Positions 1-9,100 of a DNA stretch of 54,445 nucleotides are shown here, piece by piece. The notes beneath the pieces are model-generated. The model was not told the origin of the DNA. It saw nothing but the letters and a program-made list of their open reading frames with translations, and did no database searches. Origin of the DNA: Cryobacterium sp. N22 (GTDB lineage Bacteria > Actinomycetota > Actinomycetes > Actinomycetales > Microbacteriaceae); assembly GCF_002929555.1 (NCBI RefSeq), contig NZ_PJJP01000017.1, forward strand, positions 1 to 54,445, given 5' to 3'. The position numbers and the translations under genes were made by a program. Position 1 is the stretch's first letter. The number at the start of each line of letters is the position of its first letter.

Positions 1-735
1 GCCTACGACCGGATCAACGGCATGGCCGGGAGCCTGAAAAAGACAGGTGACCCGACGCCAGCGGGCGCCGACTCAGAGATCGACGAGGAGCAGAGCAAGC
101 GGAGCCTGGACCAGCTCCGCGCGGACATCACCCGGGCGCTGCTGCTGGACGGCATCACCCCCGACGGGATGGGAGCCGGGATCCGCGGCACGGTCATGAT
201 CACCGTGCCGGTGCTCACCCTGCTGGGCCTGAACGAGGAACCCGCCACCCTCGAAGGCTACGGGCCCATCTCACCTGAGGCTGCGAGAGAGATCGCCGGA
301 CACGCACCGAGCTTCACCCGGCTGCTGACCCACCCGGAGACCGGGGTGGTGCTCTCGCTGGGAAAGACCCAGCACAAGAACACCAAGGCCATGAAGAAAT
401 GGCTCCGGGTGCGCGACGAGACCTGCCGGTTCCCCGGCTGCTCCCGCCCGGCGGTCACAAGCGACGTCGACCACACCGACCCCTGGGCCGGCGGCGGCAG
501 AACCGACTGCGACAACCTCGCCCACCTCTGCGAACCCCACCACCGGCTCAAGCACCTCAGCCAGTGGCGGGTGACCCAGGAACCCGGCGGCGTGCTGCTG
601 TGGACCTCTCCCGGAGAACGCAGCTACCGCACTGACCCGGCCAACCCAATGGGACCACCCCGACCCCGGCCACCGGTGGTGGGGCCCAAAACCCGGAAGC
701 CGACACCACCGGTACCGGACAACCCGCCGTTCTAG
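1..735 (+). CDS. DUF222/HNH endonuclease (5' end missing)
   Basis: This is the 3' part of a DUF222-HNH endonuclease gene. The frame is open back to base 1, so the start lies outside the window; the first in-frame ATG (base 22) is probably internal. The visible 244 residues hold the end of the DUF222 region and then an HNH domain encoded at about bases 410-560: a CRFPGC knuckle, the core SDVDHTDPW, the CDNLAHLC centre and the closing EPHHRLKH. The tail is proline- and arginine-rich. Such proteins occur in many copies per genome in Microbacteriaceae and often accompany repeats, but their substrate is unknown. Nuclease activity is inferred from the intact HNH residues. Confidence 0.9.
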   Translation, partial: AYDRINGMAGSLKKTGDPTPAGADSEIDEEQSKRSLDQLRADITRALLLDGITPDGMGAGIRGTVMITVPVLTLLGLNEEPATLEGYGPISPEAAREIAGHAPSFTRLLTHPETGVVLSLGKTQHKNTKAMKKWLRVRDETCRFPGCSRPAVTSDVDHTDPWAGGGRTDCDNLAHLCEPHHRLKHLSQWRVTQEPGGVLLWTSPGERSYRTDPANPMGPPRPRPPVVGPKTRKPTPPVPDNPPF

Positions 736-738
736 AAG

Positions 739-1227
739 CTAGAGGAGCAGCTTGAAACCCACATGGGAGGAGGCGAAGCCTAGGCGCTCGTAGAATCGGT
801 GAGCGTCGAGGCGGGAGGCGTCGGAGGTGAGCTGCACCAGCCGGCATCCGCGCCCGCGCCCGTACTCAACCGCCCAGGTCAGCATCTCGCTGCCGAGGCC
901 GTTGCCGCGCAGGGCCGCACTCACCCGAACGGCCTCGATCTGCAACCGAGTCGCCCCGGACCGGGCGAGCCCGGGCAGCACCGTGAGCTGTTGGGTGGCC
1001 ACCACCTGCCCGGCGGGATCGTCGACGACAACGAGCAGCTGGTCGGTTGCTTCGTTGATCGCCTCGAAGGCAGCCAGGTAGGGCGCGAGATCCTCCGCCG
1101 CGGTGGATTCCTCAGCGGATCGCAGCTGGTCGTCGGCGAGCAGGCCCACTATCGCGGCCACGTCCTCCGCGCGAGCCCGTCGCAGGGTGAATGGTCCGCC
1201 GGGTAGGTCGAAAACAGCCTCAGTCAT
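739..1227 (-). CDS. GNAT family N-acetyltransferase
   Basis: A 162-residue GNAT-fold protein, predicted to move an acetyl group from acetyl-CoA to an unknown amine. The N-terminal strand FTLRRARAEDVAAIVGLL is typical of the family; the acetyl-CoA loop follows the VRVSAALRGNGLGSEML segment (R/Q-x-x-G-x-G/A), and the end RFYERLGFASSHVGFKLLL is the classic GNAT C-terminus. A longer in-frame extension upstream is compositionally poor, so the ATG at 1227 was chosen. The gene is convergent with the HNH gene, only 3 bp apart. Substrate cannot be told from sequence. Confidence 0.88.
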   Translation of the reverse strand: MTEAVFDLPGGPFTLRRARAEDVAAIVGLLADDQLRSAEESTAAEDLAPYLAAFEAINEATDQLLVVVDDPAGQVVATQQLTVLPGLARSGATRLQIEAVRVSAALRGNGLGSEMLTWAVEYGRGRGCRLVQLTSDASRLDAHRFYERLGFASSHVGFKLLL

Positions 1228-1310
1228 CCATCCAGCATGCCAGTGAGGCACGCCATTGCGCGCAGGAAACCGGCCGAAGCGCGGCCGCGTCCCAGCGTGC
1301 CGACAGGCAG

Positions 1311-1361
1311 GCGCCCGGATCGCCACCGCCCACCAGAGGTGGGTTGCGGCGATCCGGGCGC
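1311..1361. terminator. Long palindrome, likely terminator of the 910-residue membrane gene
   Basis: GCGCCCGGATCGCC at 1311-1324 pairs perfectly with GGCGATCCGGGCGC at 1348-1361, and the loop contains a second small stem (CCCACC/GGTGGG). It lies just past the stop of the minus-strand membrane protein gene at 1383. No T-tract follows, so it is either an intrinsic terminator of the actinobacterial I-shaped type or a dispersed palindromic repeat. Confidence 0.55.
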
Positions 1362-1382
1362 ATGTGCCGGCTTCTCAGCCGA

Positions 1383-4115
1383 TCAGTAAAGGCTTGAGAA
1401 GACCGGGGCGCCGTCGACCATTGTGACGTCCCCATCGATGTAGAAATCCACGGTGGCCTTTTCCGGTGTCGCCTGACCCCGGTAATCGGTGTTCGTGTAG
1501 GTCACGGTCGCCGAGCCACGTTTGTCCGTGGAAAGGTCCCACTCATCGTCGTACATACTGCCCAACGACGTCACGGCAGGTTCGTCGATGGTCCAGACGA
1601 CATCGGTGATGGTGCCGTAATCGTAAACGCGGATCGGGCAGTCATCGGGGTCGAGGATCTTCTGAGCCGCACAGCCGGCCAGGTATTCCGCCACCTGCTC
1701 ATCGACGCTCGAGGTGAACTTCGCGGTGGGTTCGAGGCTCAGCCGCGCGTCGCCTGTCACAGCAGAAAGTCCCGCCTGAACCGTCTGCGGCTCGGCTGAA
1801 AGCCACTCATCATCCCCGGCATTGGCGATGACATAGTCTCCGGGGAAGACCAGAAGATCGACGTATCCGATTTCCTGAGCATCGCTGCTCAGTTCGACCG
1901 TGGTGCCGTTGACGTCGATCTCGTCGATACCGGGCGAGACACCAATAGCCACGCTCGGCAGCCAGACCGGTTCCAGGTTCCAGTTGTCGAAGAACAGGGC
2001 CGTCGTGCCGGACTTCGTCAGCTCGTAGGCCGTTTCCTCCGTCACACCGTCCTGATCGATGTCCGCCGTCACAATAGCGGTGTCGCCGCTGGAGCCGAAT
2101 TGGGTGATCGTGTACCCGGTGATCCTGCCCTCTGTCGCCTTGAGCACCGCGTCTGTGAGCAGAACCCGCTCGCCAGTTGACTCTTCGACGCCGCCGATAG
2201 CCAGGGCATCCGATGCGTCGCCGGCCACGATCGCGTCCAGGTAGCTTTCCACCTGGTTCTGCGGGCTGAAGACGACCTGGTTGATGATCGAAACGGCGAC
2301 GGATGCCCCGAGAATGACGACGACACCACCACCGACAGCGGCGAGCACAATCCACACTCGACGCTTCTTCTCCGGGGTCATCGGCACGATGGCGCCATCG
2401 GCCTGCGGCTGCACCGCTGTCGGAGCGGCGCCGGCCGCCACGACGACGGGCTCTCCGGCGACGACGGGAGCGTCACTGACGACGGGCACCTTGACCGGTT
2501 CCGGCGGCACATACGTGCCGGGCACCGCGAACGGCACGCCGACCAGTCCGGTGATCCTGGCTGACCGGGTGAGGACGGCGGCGGGCAGGAGCTGCAGCAG
2601 AGTCGGGGCCACGAAGACCGCGACGACCTCGACGAGGGCACCCAGCGCAGCGAAGACGATGAACGTCCACGCGGCCAGCCCGACAACACCGGATGCGGCC
2701 GCCGCACCTTCGATCAGGGAAGCGGCACCCCCGAGAAGACCGTCGAGGCTCTCGCCGGCGCCAGCCGTGTCGACGCTCGTCCAGCCGGCGATGGCACCCA
2801 CAATCGAGACGACGATGCCCACTACCGCAAATGACACCACCGTGGTCACCCACGACATGGCCGCCGACAACCTCAGCTGCTCGCGACGAAGACGCAGCAC
2901 GGTACCCGTCACCAGGATGAGCAGCAGGTTGACCACCAGGATCAGCACCGTGGCCCAGCCGGGTAGCTCGGTGGGCATCCAGAAGCTGTTCGACGAGCCG
3001 GTCAGCCCACCCAGGGCGGCCAAGGAGCCGCCGACCGTGAGCGGTGCGAGGTTCACGAAGCCCAGGCCGTCGACCACCGCGGTCGGAAGCCAGAAGAACG
3101 CCGTCAGGAGCGCGTTGACGCCGCCGTTCACCACGGACCAGACCAGCAGCGCCACGGTGACCAGCACGGCGAGCACACCGAGGTGCAGCCCGACGACCGG
3201 CAGGGTCGACCGCACGGATGCGAACACCGAGGCGGCGGCCGGTGCCACGATGGCTGGCGTGATGCCGGCAGCAGCGCGGGCCACCCGGGCCCGGGCCACG
3301 TACGACGCGAGAGTACCCAGAACGAGTGCGCCGAGGAACGCCGTGAACGACGCCGAAGACGCCGTTCCGGATCCGGTCAGAAATCCGAAGTCGGTGTCGG
3401 ATCCGTCACCGAGGGCATAGGTGAGCGGCGTGACGGCCGCGACGATGACCACAAGAAGCGCCAGGACCACACCGCTGAGTGCCGACAGCAACCAGCGGAT
3501 GCCGCGCGTCCGGCTCGGCGCTATCCGTTCGTCCCTGCGGGCCACGAAGGCTGTGGCGATGATGAGGAAGGCGGTGACCAGCAGCGGAAGCCAGACCACG
3601 GAGACCGCGGCCGAGATTCCCATCACCGTGGCGCCGACGGTGAGCGTACCGGCGACGGCCAGGCCCACAATCTGAGCGGGCGCCTGGAAGGCCAGTCCCC
3701 AGTCGAGGGAGGCGTCAGCGGCGGCGACGAACACCAGCAGGGTGAACACCAGCGCCAGTAGCCAGGTAGCGGCGTAGACGACGACCGGGGCGACCGCTGC
3801 GGCGATGAACCGTTCGGCCGGGATGCCGCGCACCAGTGAGGCGACGCGGGTGCCGACGGTCGGGCCGGTCGGCGCCGGTGCGGTCGGCAGTGCGGCACCC
3901 GGAGTGCCGTACGGAGCCGCGACCGGGTCAGCGGGCGCGAGCGGCTCAGCGACCGGCTCCACGGCCGGCTCTGCGGCAGGTTCTGCGGCAGGTTCTGCGG
4001 CAGGTTCTGCGGCAGCGGCCGGTTCAGTGGCCACCGCGCTCTGGCCCGTATTGTCTGTGCTCGTTCCGGAATCGTCTCCGGAATCGGGTTTCCCACCCAA
4101 TTGTGAATTGTCCAT
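1383..4115 (-). CDS. Large polytopic membrane protein with Ala-Glu-Pro repeat tail and extracellular domain
   Basis: A 910-residue protein of unrecognised function. Residues 1 to about 85 are low-complexity and acidic, with a tandem AEPA/AEPV repeat (encoded near 3950-4030). A central region up to about residue 540 has roughly ten hydrophobic segments separated by short loops. A basic linker (EKKRRVW, about residue 560) precedes one more membrane segment, and about 300 residues follow that look extracytoplasmic: a DUF4878-like beginning (VESYLDAIVAGDASDAL) with acidic beta-rich sequence to the end. The ATG at 4115 has GGGGGAAG upstream. It is transcribed alone. A similar repeat tail occurs on the ABC ATPase at the right end of the window. 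Envelope role is only inferred. Confidence 0.8.
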   Translation of the reverse strand: MDNSQLGGKPDSGDDSGTSTDNTGQSAVATEPAAAAEPAAEPAAEPAAEPAVEPVAEPLAPADPVAAPYGTPGAALPTAPAPTGPTVGTRVASLVRGIPAERFIAAAVAPVVVYAATWLLALVFTLLVFVAAADASLDWGLAFQAPAQIVGLAVAGTLTVGATVMGISAAVSVVWLPLLVTAFLIIATAFVARRDERIAPSRTRGIRWLLSALSGVVLALLVVIVAAVTPLTYALGDGSDTDFGFLTGSGTASSASFTAFLGALVLGTLASYVARARVARAAAGITPAIVAPAAASVFASVRSTLPVVGLHLGVLAVLVTVALLVWSVVNGGVNALLTAFFWLPTAVVDGLGFVNLAPLTVGGSLAALGGLTGSSNSFWMPTELPGWATVLILVVNLLLILVTGTVLRLRREQLRLSAAMSWVTTVVSFAVVGIVVSIVGAIAGWTSVDTAGAGESLDGLLGGAASLIEGAAAASGVVGLAAWTFIVFAALGALVEVVAVFVAPTLLQLLPAAVLTRSARITGLVGVPFAVPGTYVPPEPVKVPVVSDAPVVAGEPVVVAAGAAPTAVQPQADGAIVPMTPEKKRRVWIVLAAVGGGVVVILGASVAVSIINQVVFSPQNQVESYLDAIVAGDASDALAIGGVEESTGERVLLTDAVLKATEGRITGYTITQFGSSGDTAIVTADIDQDGVTEETAYELTKSGTTALFFDNWNLEPVWLPSVAIGVSPGIDEIDVNGTTVELSSDAQEIGYVDLLVFPGDYVIANAGDDEWLSAEPQTVQAGLSAVTGDARLSLEPTAKFTSSVDEQVAEYLAGCAAQKILDPDDCPIRVYDYGTITDVVWTIDEPAVTSLGSMYDDEWDLSTDKRGSATVTYTNTDYRGQATPEKATVDFYIDGDVTMVDGAPVFSSLY

Positions 4116-4228
4116 GCTTCCCCCAGTTTTCGTTTCGAAGCGTATCGCAAAAAAAATAGCTGGCCAGCGGCCAAGTCTGATCCCCGTGTAACGATCGGGA
4201 CACCACTCGGCACGGGCACAATGGACGA

Positions 4229-4639
4229 ATGCACATCACCGACGTCACCCTTGCCGATCTCGAGGCCGTCACCACGCTGTGGGAGGACGCCGGCCTCACC
4301 CGCCCGTGGAATCCCCCAGCCACCGACCTCCGTCGCGCGTTGGACGGAACAACATCCACAGTGCTCGGCGCCTTCCGCGACGGCAGGCTGGTCGGCACCG
4401 TGATGGTCGGCCACGACGGCCACCGCGGCTGGGTCTACTACCTCGCCGTCGCCGTGGATGAGCGCGGCACGGGCCAGGGCCGCCGGCTGATGGCGGCCGC
4501 CGAAGCCTGGCTCGTGGAACGCGGCGCCGTCAAGCTGCAGCTCATGGTGCGAGAGGCCAACACCGCCGTCACCGGCTTCTACGACCGGCTCGGCTACGCG
4601 GATGCCGACGTGCGGGTCCTCGCGAAACGGCTCGACTGA
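4229..4639 (+). CDS. GNAT family acetyltransferase, YpeA-like
   Basis: A 136-residue GNAT protein resembling the YpeA group. It begins MHITDVTLADLEAV, carries the strand VYYLAVAVDERGTGQGRRLM with the acetyl-CoA pyrophosphate loop R-G-T-G-Q-G, and ends with ANTAVTGFYDRLGYADADV. Length is normal for this small subgroup. It is divergent from the 910-residue membrane gene (113-bp gap). The ribosome-binding site is weak; the start was chosen because the family begins immediately at this strand. The substrate is unknown. Confidence 0.88.
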   Translation: MHITDVTLADLEAVTTLWEDAGLTRPWNPPATDLRRALDGTTSTVLGAFRDGRLVGTVMVGHDGHRGWVYYLAVAVDERGTGQGRRLMAAAEAWLVERGAVKLQLMVREANTAVTGFYDRLGYADADVRVLAKRLD

Positions 4640-4699
4640 TCTGACTCACCGATGGTCCCGGTGCTTGGTTTTCCACCGGGAGCGTGATTCGCTGGGGTC

Positions 4700-5425
4700 A
4701 TGTCGAATCAGGGGAACCCACCCGACGAGCCGGTCGGCGCCACCGGCCTGCCGATGTTCCCGCTCGGATCGGTGCTCTTCCCCTACATGCCGTTGCAGCT
4801 GAGGGTGTTCGAGGAGCGCTACCTGATGATGCTGGCCAGCATCCTCGAATCGGAGCCCGCCGAGTTCGGTGTGGTCCTGATCGAACGCGGCCAGGAGGTG
4901 GGCGGTGGCGAGCACCCGTTCAGCACGGGTACCGTCGCGCAGGTGCTTGAGCTGGTGGCACCGGAGGGGTTCGTCGGCCTCGTCGCGCAGGGAGACCGGC
5001 GCATCGAGGTCGTCGAGTGGCGCCAGGACACCCCGTACCCGCAGGCCGTGGTGCGGGAGCTGCCCGCCCTGGTCTGGGACGACGCCCTCACACCGCTGCG
5101 GGTGCTCGCCGAGCAGACCGTGCGCCGCACCCTGTCCCTGGCCAGCGAGTTCACCGACGACGCCTGGTCGGCCAACGTCGCCCTGTCTGAGGACCCCGTC
5201 GAGGCCGCCTGGCAGCTGGCCGGTATCGCCCCGGTGGGTCCGCTCGACCAGGTCGCAATGCTGCGGTCCACCAGCATGGCCGGCCTGCTGCGCGCGATCT
5301 TCGACCACACCGAAGCGGCCGCCGACGCGTTCAGGGTGCCCGGCCCCGGCGAACTTGATGCGGATGACCTGGACACGGATGACCTGAACCCTGACGACCT
5401 GGACCCGGACGACCCGAACGCCTGA
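4700..5425 (+). CDS. Lon N-terminal (substrate-binding) domain protein
   Basis: A 241-residue protein consisting of the Lon substrate-binding (LON/PUA-like) domain without ATPase or protease parts. The opening LPMFPLGSVLFPYMPLQLRVFEERY is characteristic, as is the LVAQGDRRIEVVEW strand. Standalone LON-domain proteins are common in actinobacteria and plants; their targets are unknown. The last 30 residues are a tandem acidic run of D-D-L/P units (encoded about 5358-5422), which looks like a short repeat expansion. The gene stands 60 bp after the GNAT gene, on the same strand. Confidence 0.9.
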   Translation: MSNQGNPPDEPVGATGLPMFPLGSVLFPYMPLQLRVFEERYLMMLASILESEPAEFGVVLIERGQEVGGGEHPFSTGTVAQVLELVAPEGFVGLVAQGDRRIEVVEWRQDTPYPQAVVRELPALVWDDALTPLRVLAEQTVRRTLSLASEFTDDAWSANVALSEDPVEAAWQLAGIAPVGPLDQVAMLRSTSMAGLLRAIFDHTEAAADAFRVPGPGELDADDLDTDDLNPDDLDPDDPNA

Positions 5426-5529
5426 GGCTCGGGAGCGAGAAATTCGGCCACCAGCGGCCGACCGGCACCACGCCCGGTGCGACGCTGACCGCTGTTGAGC
5501 GCGGGAGCATTCCGGGGCAGCATGGGGGC

Positions 5530-5826
5530 ATGCCCTCTCAACCGTCGTCCCCCTCGCCCTCCCGGTCCGTCGGCCTACCGGTCCCCCGCCACGACCGCTT
5601 CCCCGATGGGTCGGTCAAGGCCAGCGGCTTTGAACTCGACGGCAAACTCCACGGACACTGGGAGTGGTTCCGCATCGACGGTTCGCTGATGCGCTCAGGG
5701 GAGTTCGACCTGGGGCACCAGGTGGGCCTGTGGCGCACCTGGGACCGCACCGGGCGGCTCGTGAAGGAGACCTCGTTCGGCCCGTCCACCCCGGGCACCA
5801 GCCCCGCGGACCCCGCCACCCGTTGA
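5530..5826 (+). CDS. YwqK/MORN-repeat-like small protein
   Basis: A 98-residue protein with two repeats of the MORN/YwqK type: FPDGSVKASGFELDGKLHGHWEWF and then the unit around LMRSGEFDLGHQVGLWRTW. YwqK is annotated as an antitoxin in Bacillus, but most relatives are of unknown role and no toxin partner is seen next to this one. The stop is 4 bp before the monooxygenase start, so the two genes may be translationally coupled. Confidence 0.75.
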   Translation: MPSQPSSPSPSRSVGLPVPRHDRFPDGSVKASGFELDGKLHGHWEWFRIDGSLMRSGEFDLGHQVGLWRTWDRTGRLVKETSFGPSTPGTSPADPATR

Positions 5827-5830
5827 TGAC

Positions 5831-7549
5831 ATGGCCGGCATCGGAATCGGCACCGGCACCGCGTTCGACGCCGATGTCCTGATCGTGGGCGCCGGGCCCA
5901 CCGGGCTCGCCCTCGCCCGCGAGTTGCACACCCACGGGGTCACCGCGATGATCGTCGACAGGGCGCCGGATGCCGTGCACGAGTCCCGGGCTCTGGCCAT
6001 CCAGGCGCGCACCCTCGAGGTCCTCGCCCGCAACTCTCTCGCGGACGACCTCGTGACCGCCGGCAACCCGACCGGAACGCTGCTGTTGCACGGGCGCGCC
6101 CGACGCCGCCGCGGCAGCCCCAGCGCTGCGCCGGTACACGCCGCACCCGCTCACGCCGTGCCCCTGTTCGACGAGGCGCTCGGCGACACACGCTTCCCGT
6201 TCCTGCTCTTCCTCTCCCAGGCCGGCACCGAACGAGTGCTCGTCGATCGCCTGGCCGGCGCGGGCGTCGGCATTCGCCGGGGGCTCACCCTCACGGGCCT
6301 GACCCAGGACACTGACGGGGTCACCTGCACCCTCGACTCCCCCGGAGTTCCCACTCGGACCGTGCGCACCCGCTTCGTGGTGGGTTGCGACGGCGCGCAC
6401 AGCGCGACGCGGCACCTGGCCGGCATCGGTTTCTCCGGTCGAGCCTTCCCGCAACGCTTCCTCCTGGCCGATCTGGAGGCCGACGGCCTGGAACCCGGCC
6501 GGGTGCACGTCTACCTGGCCGGAGCCGGTCCGCTGTTCCTGTTTCCACTCGGCTCGCCGGCCAGCTGGCGGCTGCTCGTGATGCTGCCACCGGGCAGCCG
6601 CACCGGCCCCGTCACACTGGCGCTCGCGCAGGCCGCCGTCACCCGCTACACCCGTGACACCATCAGGGTTCACCACCCGGTCTGGCTCACCGAATTCGCC
6701 ATCAGCAGCCGGCTCGCCGACACTTTCGCCCGCGGCCGCGTGTTCCTGGCCGGCGATGCGGCCCACATCCACAGCCCGGCCGGCGCCCAGGGTATGAACA
6801 CCGGCATCCAGGATGCGGTGAACCTGGGCTGGAAACTCGCCCTGGTCTGCCGGGGCGCAGCCGACCCGGCGCTGCTCGGGAGTTACGAGCGGGAACGGTT
6901 GCCGGTGGCCCGTTCGGTGTTGGCCACCACCAACCGTGCCTTCACGGTGGCGACCAGCCAGCACCCGGTGCTGCGGGGCCTGCGGGCCGGGCCGGCCGTG
7001 TGGGCGGCCGCGCTGCTGCTACGCAGCCGGGCGGCGCGACGCACCGGCTTCCGGCTGATCTCCGAACTGGGCATCCACTACCGGGGCAGCCCGCTGTCGG
7101 TGGAAGGAGCCCCGGCCGAAGGTGCACCGCAACGAGCACGCCCGCGCCTCGGCCGGGGGCCGCGGCCGGGCGAGAGATTCCCCCAACCGGGGATGGGGGT
7201 GGCGCCGGTGTCCCTCATCGGGACCGCAGCCGCCGGACCCGGCGCAGCACCGGGTCCGCCGGTGTTCAGGATGCTGCTCTGCGGACCGGCCGCGGAGTGG
7301 CCGGACACCCGGGTACGGGACTTCCAGGCACGCTGGGCACACCTGCTCACCGTGGAGCTGACCCCGTCCGCACCTCGATCCCGCTGGTCGGCCGCCCCAC
7401 GCGCCGCCGCCACCTCGCGCCGGCGGCCCGGCCTCGTCCAGTACCTCGTGCGCTGGGACGGCTACGTCGGCTACCGGGCCGCCGGCACCGACCTCGACGG
7501 CGTCACCGCCTACCTCCTGGCGCTCGGCGCTCGGCCGCTCCCACCCTGA
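5831..7549 (+). CDS. FAD-dependent aromatic monooxygenase (PheA/TfdB family)
   Basis: A 572-residue group A flavoprotein hydroxylase, predicted to insert oxygen into an aromatic or polyketide-type substrate using NAD(P)H. The N-terminal Rossmann motif VLIVGAGPTGLALARELH binds the FAD ADP moiety, the FVVGCDGAHSATR segment is the DG motif, and FLAGDAAHIHSPAGAQGMNT is the GD motif contacting the FAD ribityl chain. The C-terminal third is the thioredoxin-like domain, with a Gly/Pro-rich insertion. Substrate is unknown. The last 40 bp overlap, tail to tail, the truncated synthetase gene on the other strand. Confidence 0.88.
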   Translation: MAGIGIGTGTAFDADVLIVGAGPTGLALARELHTHGVTAMIVDRAPDAVHESRALAIQARTLEVLARNSLADDLVTAGNPTGTLLLHGRARRRRGSPSAAPVHAAPAHAVPLFDEALGDTRFPFLLFLSQAGTERVLVDRLAGAGVGIRRGLTLTGLTQDTDGVTCTLDSPGVPTRTVRTRFVVGCDGAHSATRHLAGIGFSGRAFPQRFLLADLEADGLEPGRVHVYLAGAGPLFLFPLGSPASWRLLVMLPPGSRTGPVTLALAQAAVTRYTRDTIRVHHPVWLTEFAISSRLADTFARGRVFLAGDAAHIHSPAGAQGMNTGIQDAVNLGWKLALVCRGAADPALLGSYERERLPVARSVLATTNRAFTVATSQHPVLRGLRAGPAVWAAALLLRSRAARRTGFRLISELGIHYRGSPLSVEGAPAEGAPQRARPRLGRGPRPGERFPQPGMGVAPVSLIGTAAAGPGAAPGPPVFRMLLCGPAAEWPDTRVRDFQARWAHLLTVELTPSAPRSRWSAAPRAAATSRRRPGLVQYLVRWDGYVGYRAAGTDLDGVTAYLLALGARPLPP

Positions 7550-9036
7550 CTCGGGGCCGCCTCGGCGGGGTCTGCACCGCGTCCGATGAACCAGTAGTAG
7601 CCATCGGCGTCCCGCCGCACCAGGTCGCCCGTGAGGTACCAGCCCCCGACGAAGCGTCGCCGGTACCGGGCGTCGTCCCGCAGGTAGCCGCGGAACATCG
7701 ACGGCCAGCCGGCACGAAAAGCGAGCTCGCCGAGGGCATCCGGTTCGGTGACAAGGATCACGTCGCCGTCGTCACCGAGCACGACCCTCCCGTCGGCGTC
7801 GGTGGCCAGCACGGCGGCCTGTACCCCGGGCATCGGTCGGCCGAGCGCCCCGGGCCGAATCGGGCTACCCGGGAAATTCGCGAGCATGATCCCGCCGGTC
7901 TCGGTCTGCCGCCAGGTGTCGTGCACCGGCCGCCCGAAGGTTTCCTGGGTCCACTCCATGACCTCCGCATCGTGCGGTTCACCGCCACTGGCCACGTGGC
8001 GCAATGCCCGTAGGTCATGGGCGGCCGCCAGTGCGGGGCCGGCCGCCATGAGCATCCGCAGCACCGACGTTGTGGTGTACCACACCGACACCCGCTGGTC
8101 GGCGAGCACGCTGTAGATGCGCTCGGCGTCGGGCTCCCCCTCTACGATCAGCACGGTCGCGCCGTGGACCAATGGGGTGATCACACCGTGCGAATTGCCA
8201 CTGACCCAGCCGGGGTCCGCGGTACTCCAGTAGACGTCATCCGGGTGCAGGTCGAGAGCGTAGAGCCCGGCGACATAGAGCGACGCGACGGCATCGTGCA
8301 CGTGCACCACACCCTTGGCCGGACCAGTTGTGCCGCTGGTGAAATGCAGCATGGCCATGTCCTCGGACTGCATCGCCACGATGTCGCCGTACGGCGGGGC
8401 CTCGCGCATCAGTGCGACCAGGTCGACGGTGCCGGGGTCCGGTTCTCCGTCGGCATCGATGAGGAGCACCTGCACCAGCTCGGGCAGCTCTGACCGCACC
8501 GGAGCGACGGTCTCCCGGTACAACGCGCGCGTGGTCACGAGCGCCCGTCCCGAGCCGAGCTTCAACCGCTGGCGCCCCTGCTCGGGGTCGAAGCCGGAGA
8601 ACATCGGGCAGAAGACGCTGCCGTTCTTGAGGGTGCCGAAGGCGGCCACGACGAGTTCGGGGATGCGACCACACAGCGAGAAAACCCTGTCGGCACGCTC
8701 GATACCGAGCCGCTGCAGCACACTCGCGAAGCGTCCGGTCTGCTCGGCAAGCTCGGCGTAGCTGAGCGCCTGAGCGGTGCCGTCGGTGCGCACGAACCGC
8801 AGCGCATCGTGTCCAGCGAGCGGTCCCGCCGCGTGGCGGTCCACGGTTTCGTGGGCGATGTTGACACCCCGACCGCCAGGCAGTCCCGACAGCGCCTGTC
8901 GCGCCCGATCCCAGCTGAACTCGGAATACACCCGCCGGTAGTCGCCCAGATTCGGCCGCACCTCGGACGACGCGGAAGGTTGGTCAACCGGACGCCGCGT
9001 CGGCGCGGGGTCTGAGGCGTTCGATCCTGCCGTCAT
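7510..9036 (-). pseudogene. Acyl/acetyl-CoA synthetase lacking its C-terminal domain
   Basis: A 508-residue AMP-forming acid:CoA ligase of the AcsA type. The large N-terminal domain is complete: the P-loop TSGTTGPAKG at residues 233-242, WRQTETGG at 375-382, and the hinge-preceding GWYLTGD near 465-471 through YYWFIGR at about 480-486. Right after that Gly-Arg the homology stops; the expected hinge Asp, the roughly 110-residue C-terminal domain and its catalytic lysine are absent, replaced by a 22-residue Gly/Ala/Arg tail (bases 7510-7578). No other frame downstream encodes the missing part; it would lie inside the opposing monooxygenase gene. The protein cannot be expected to perform full acyl-CoA synthesis. 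The ATG at 9036 replaces a longer in-frame extension. Confidence 0.8.
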
Positions 9037-9100
9037 GTCCCCATGAAACTCCTGCTCGGCCACCCGGCATAGGGGCTGTGTCGTCAGAGCAGCAGTGCGG

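Noticed and set aside
2281..3420. A 379-codon plus-strand frame inside the large membrane gene
   Set aside because: Its translation is Thr/Ala/Pro/Ser-rich low complexity, as expected from the complementary strand of a membrane protein gene.
5530..5826. The YwqK-like protein as the antitoxin of a toxin-antitoxin pair
   Set aside because: No toxin-like small gene is adjacent; the neighbours are a LON-domain protein and a monooxygenase. The annotation name alone is not enough.
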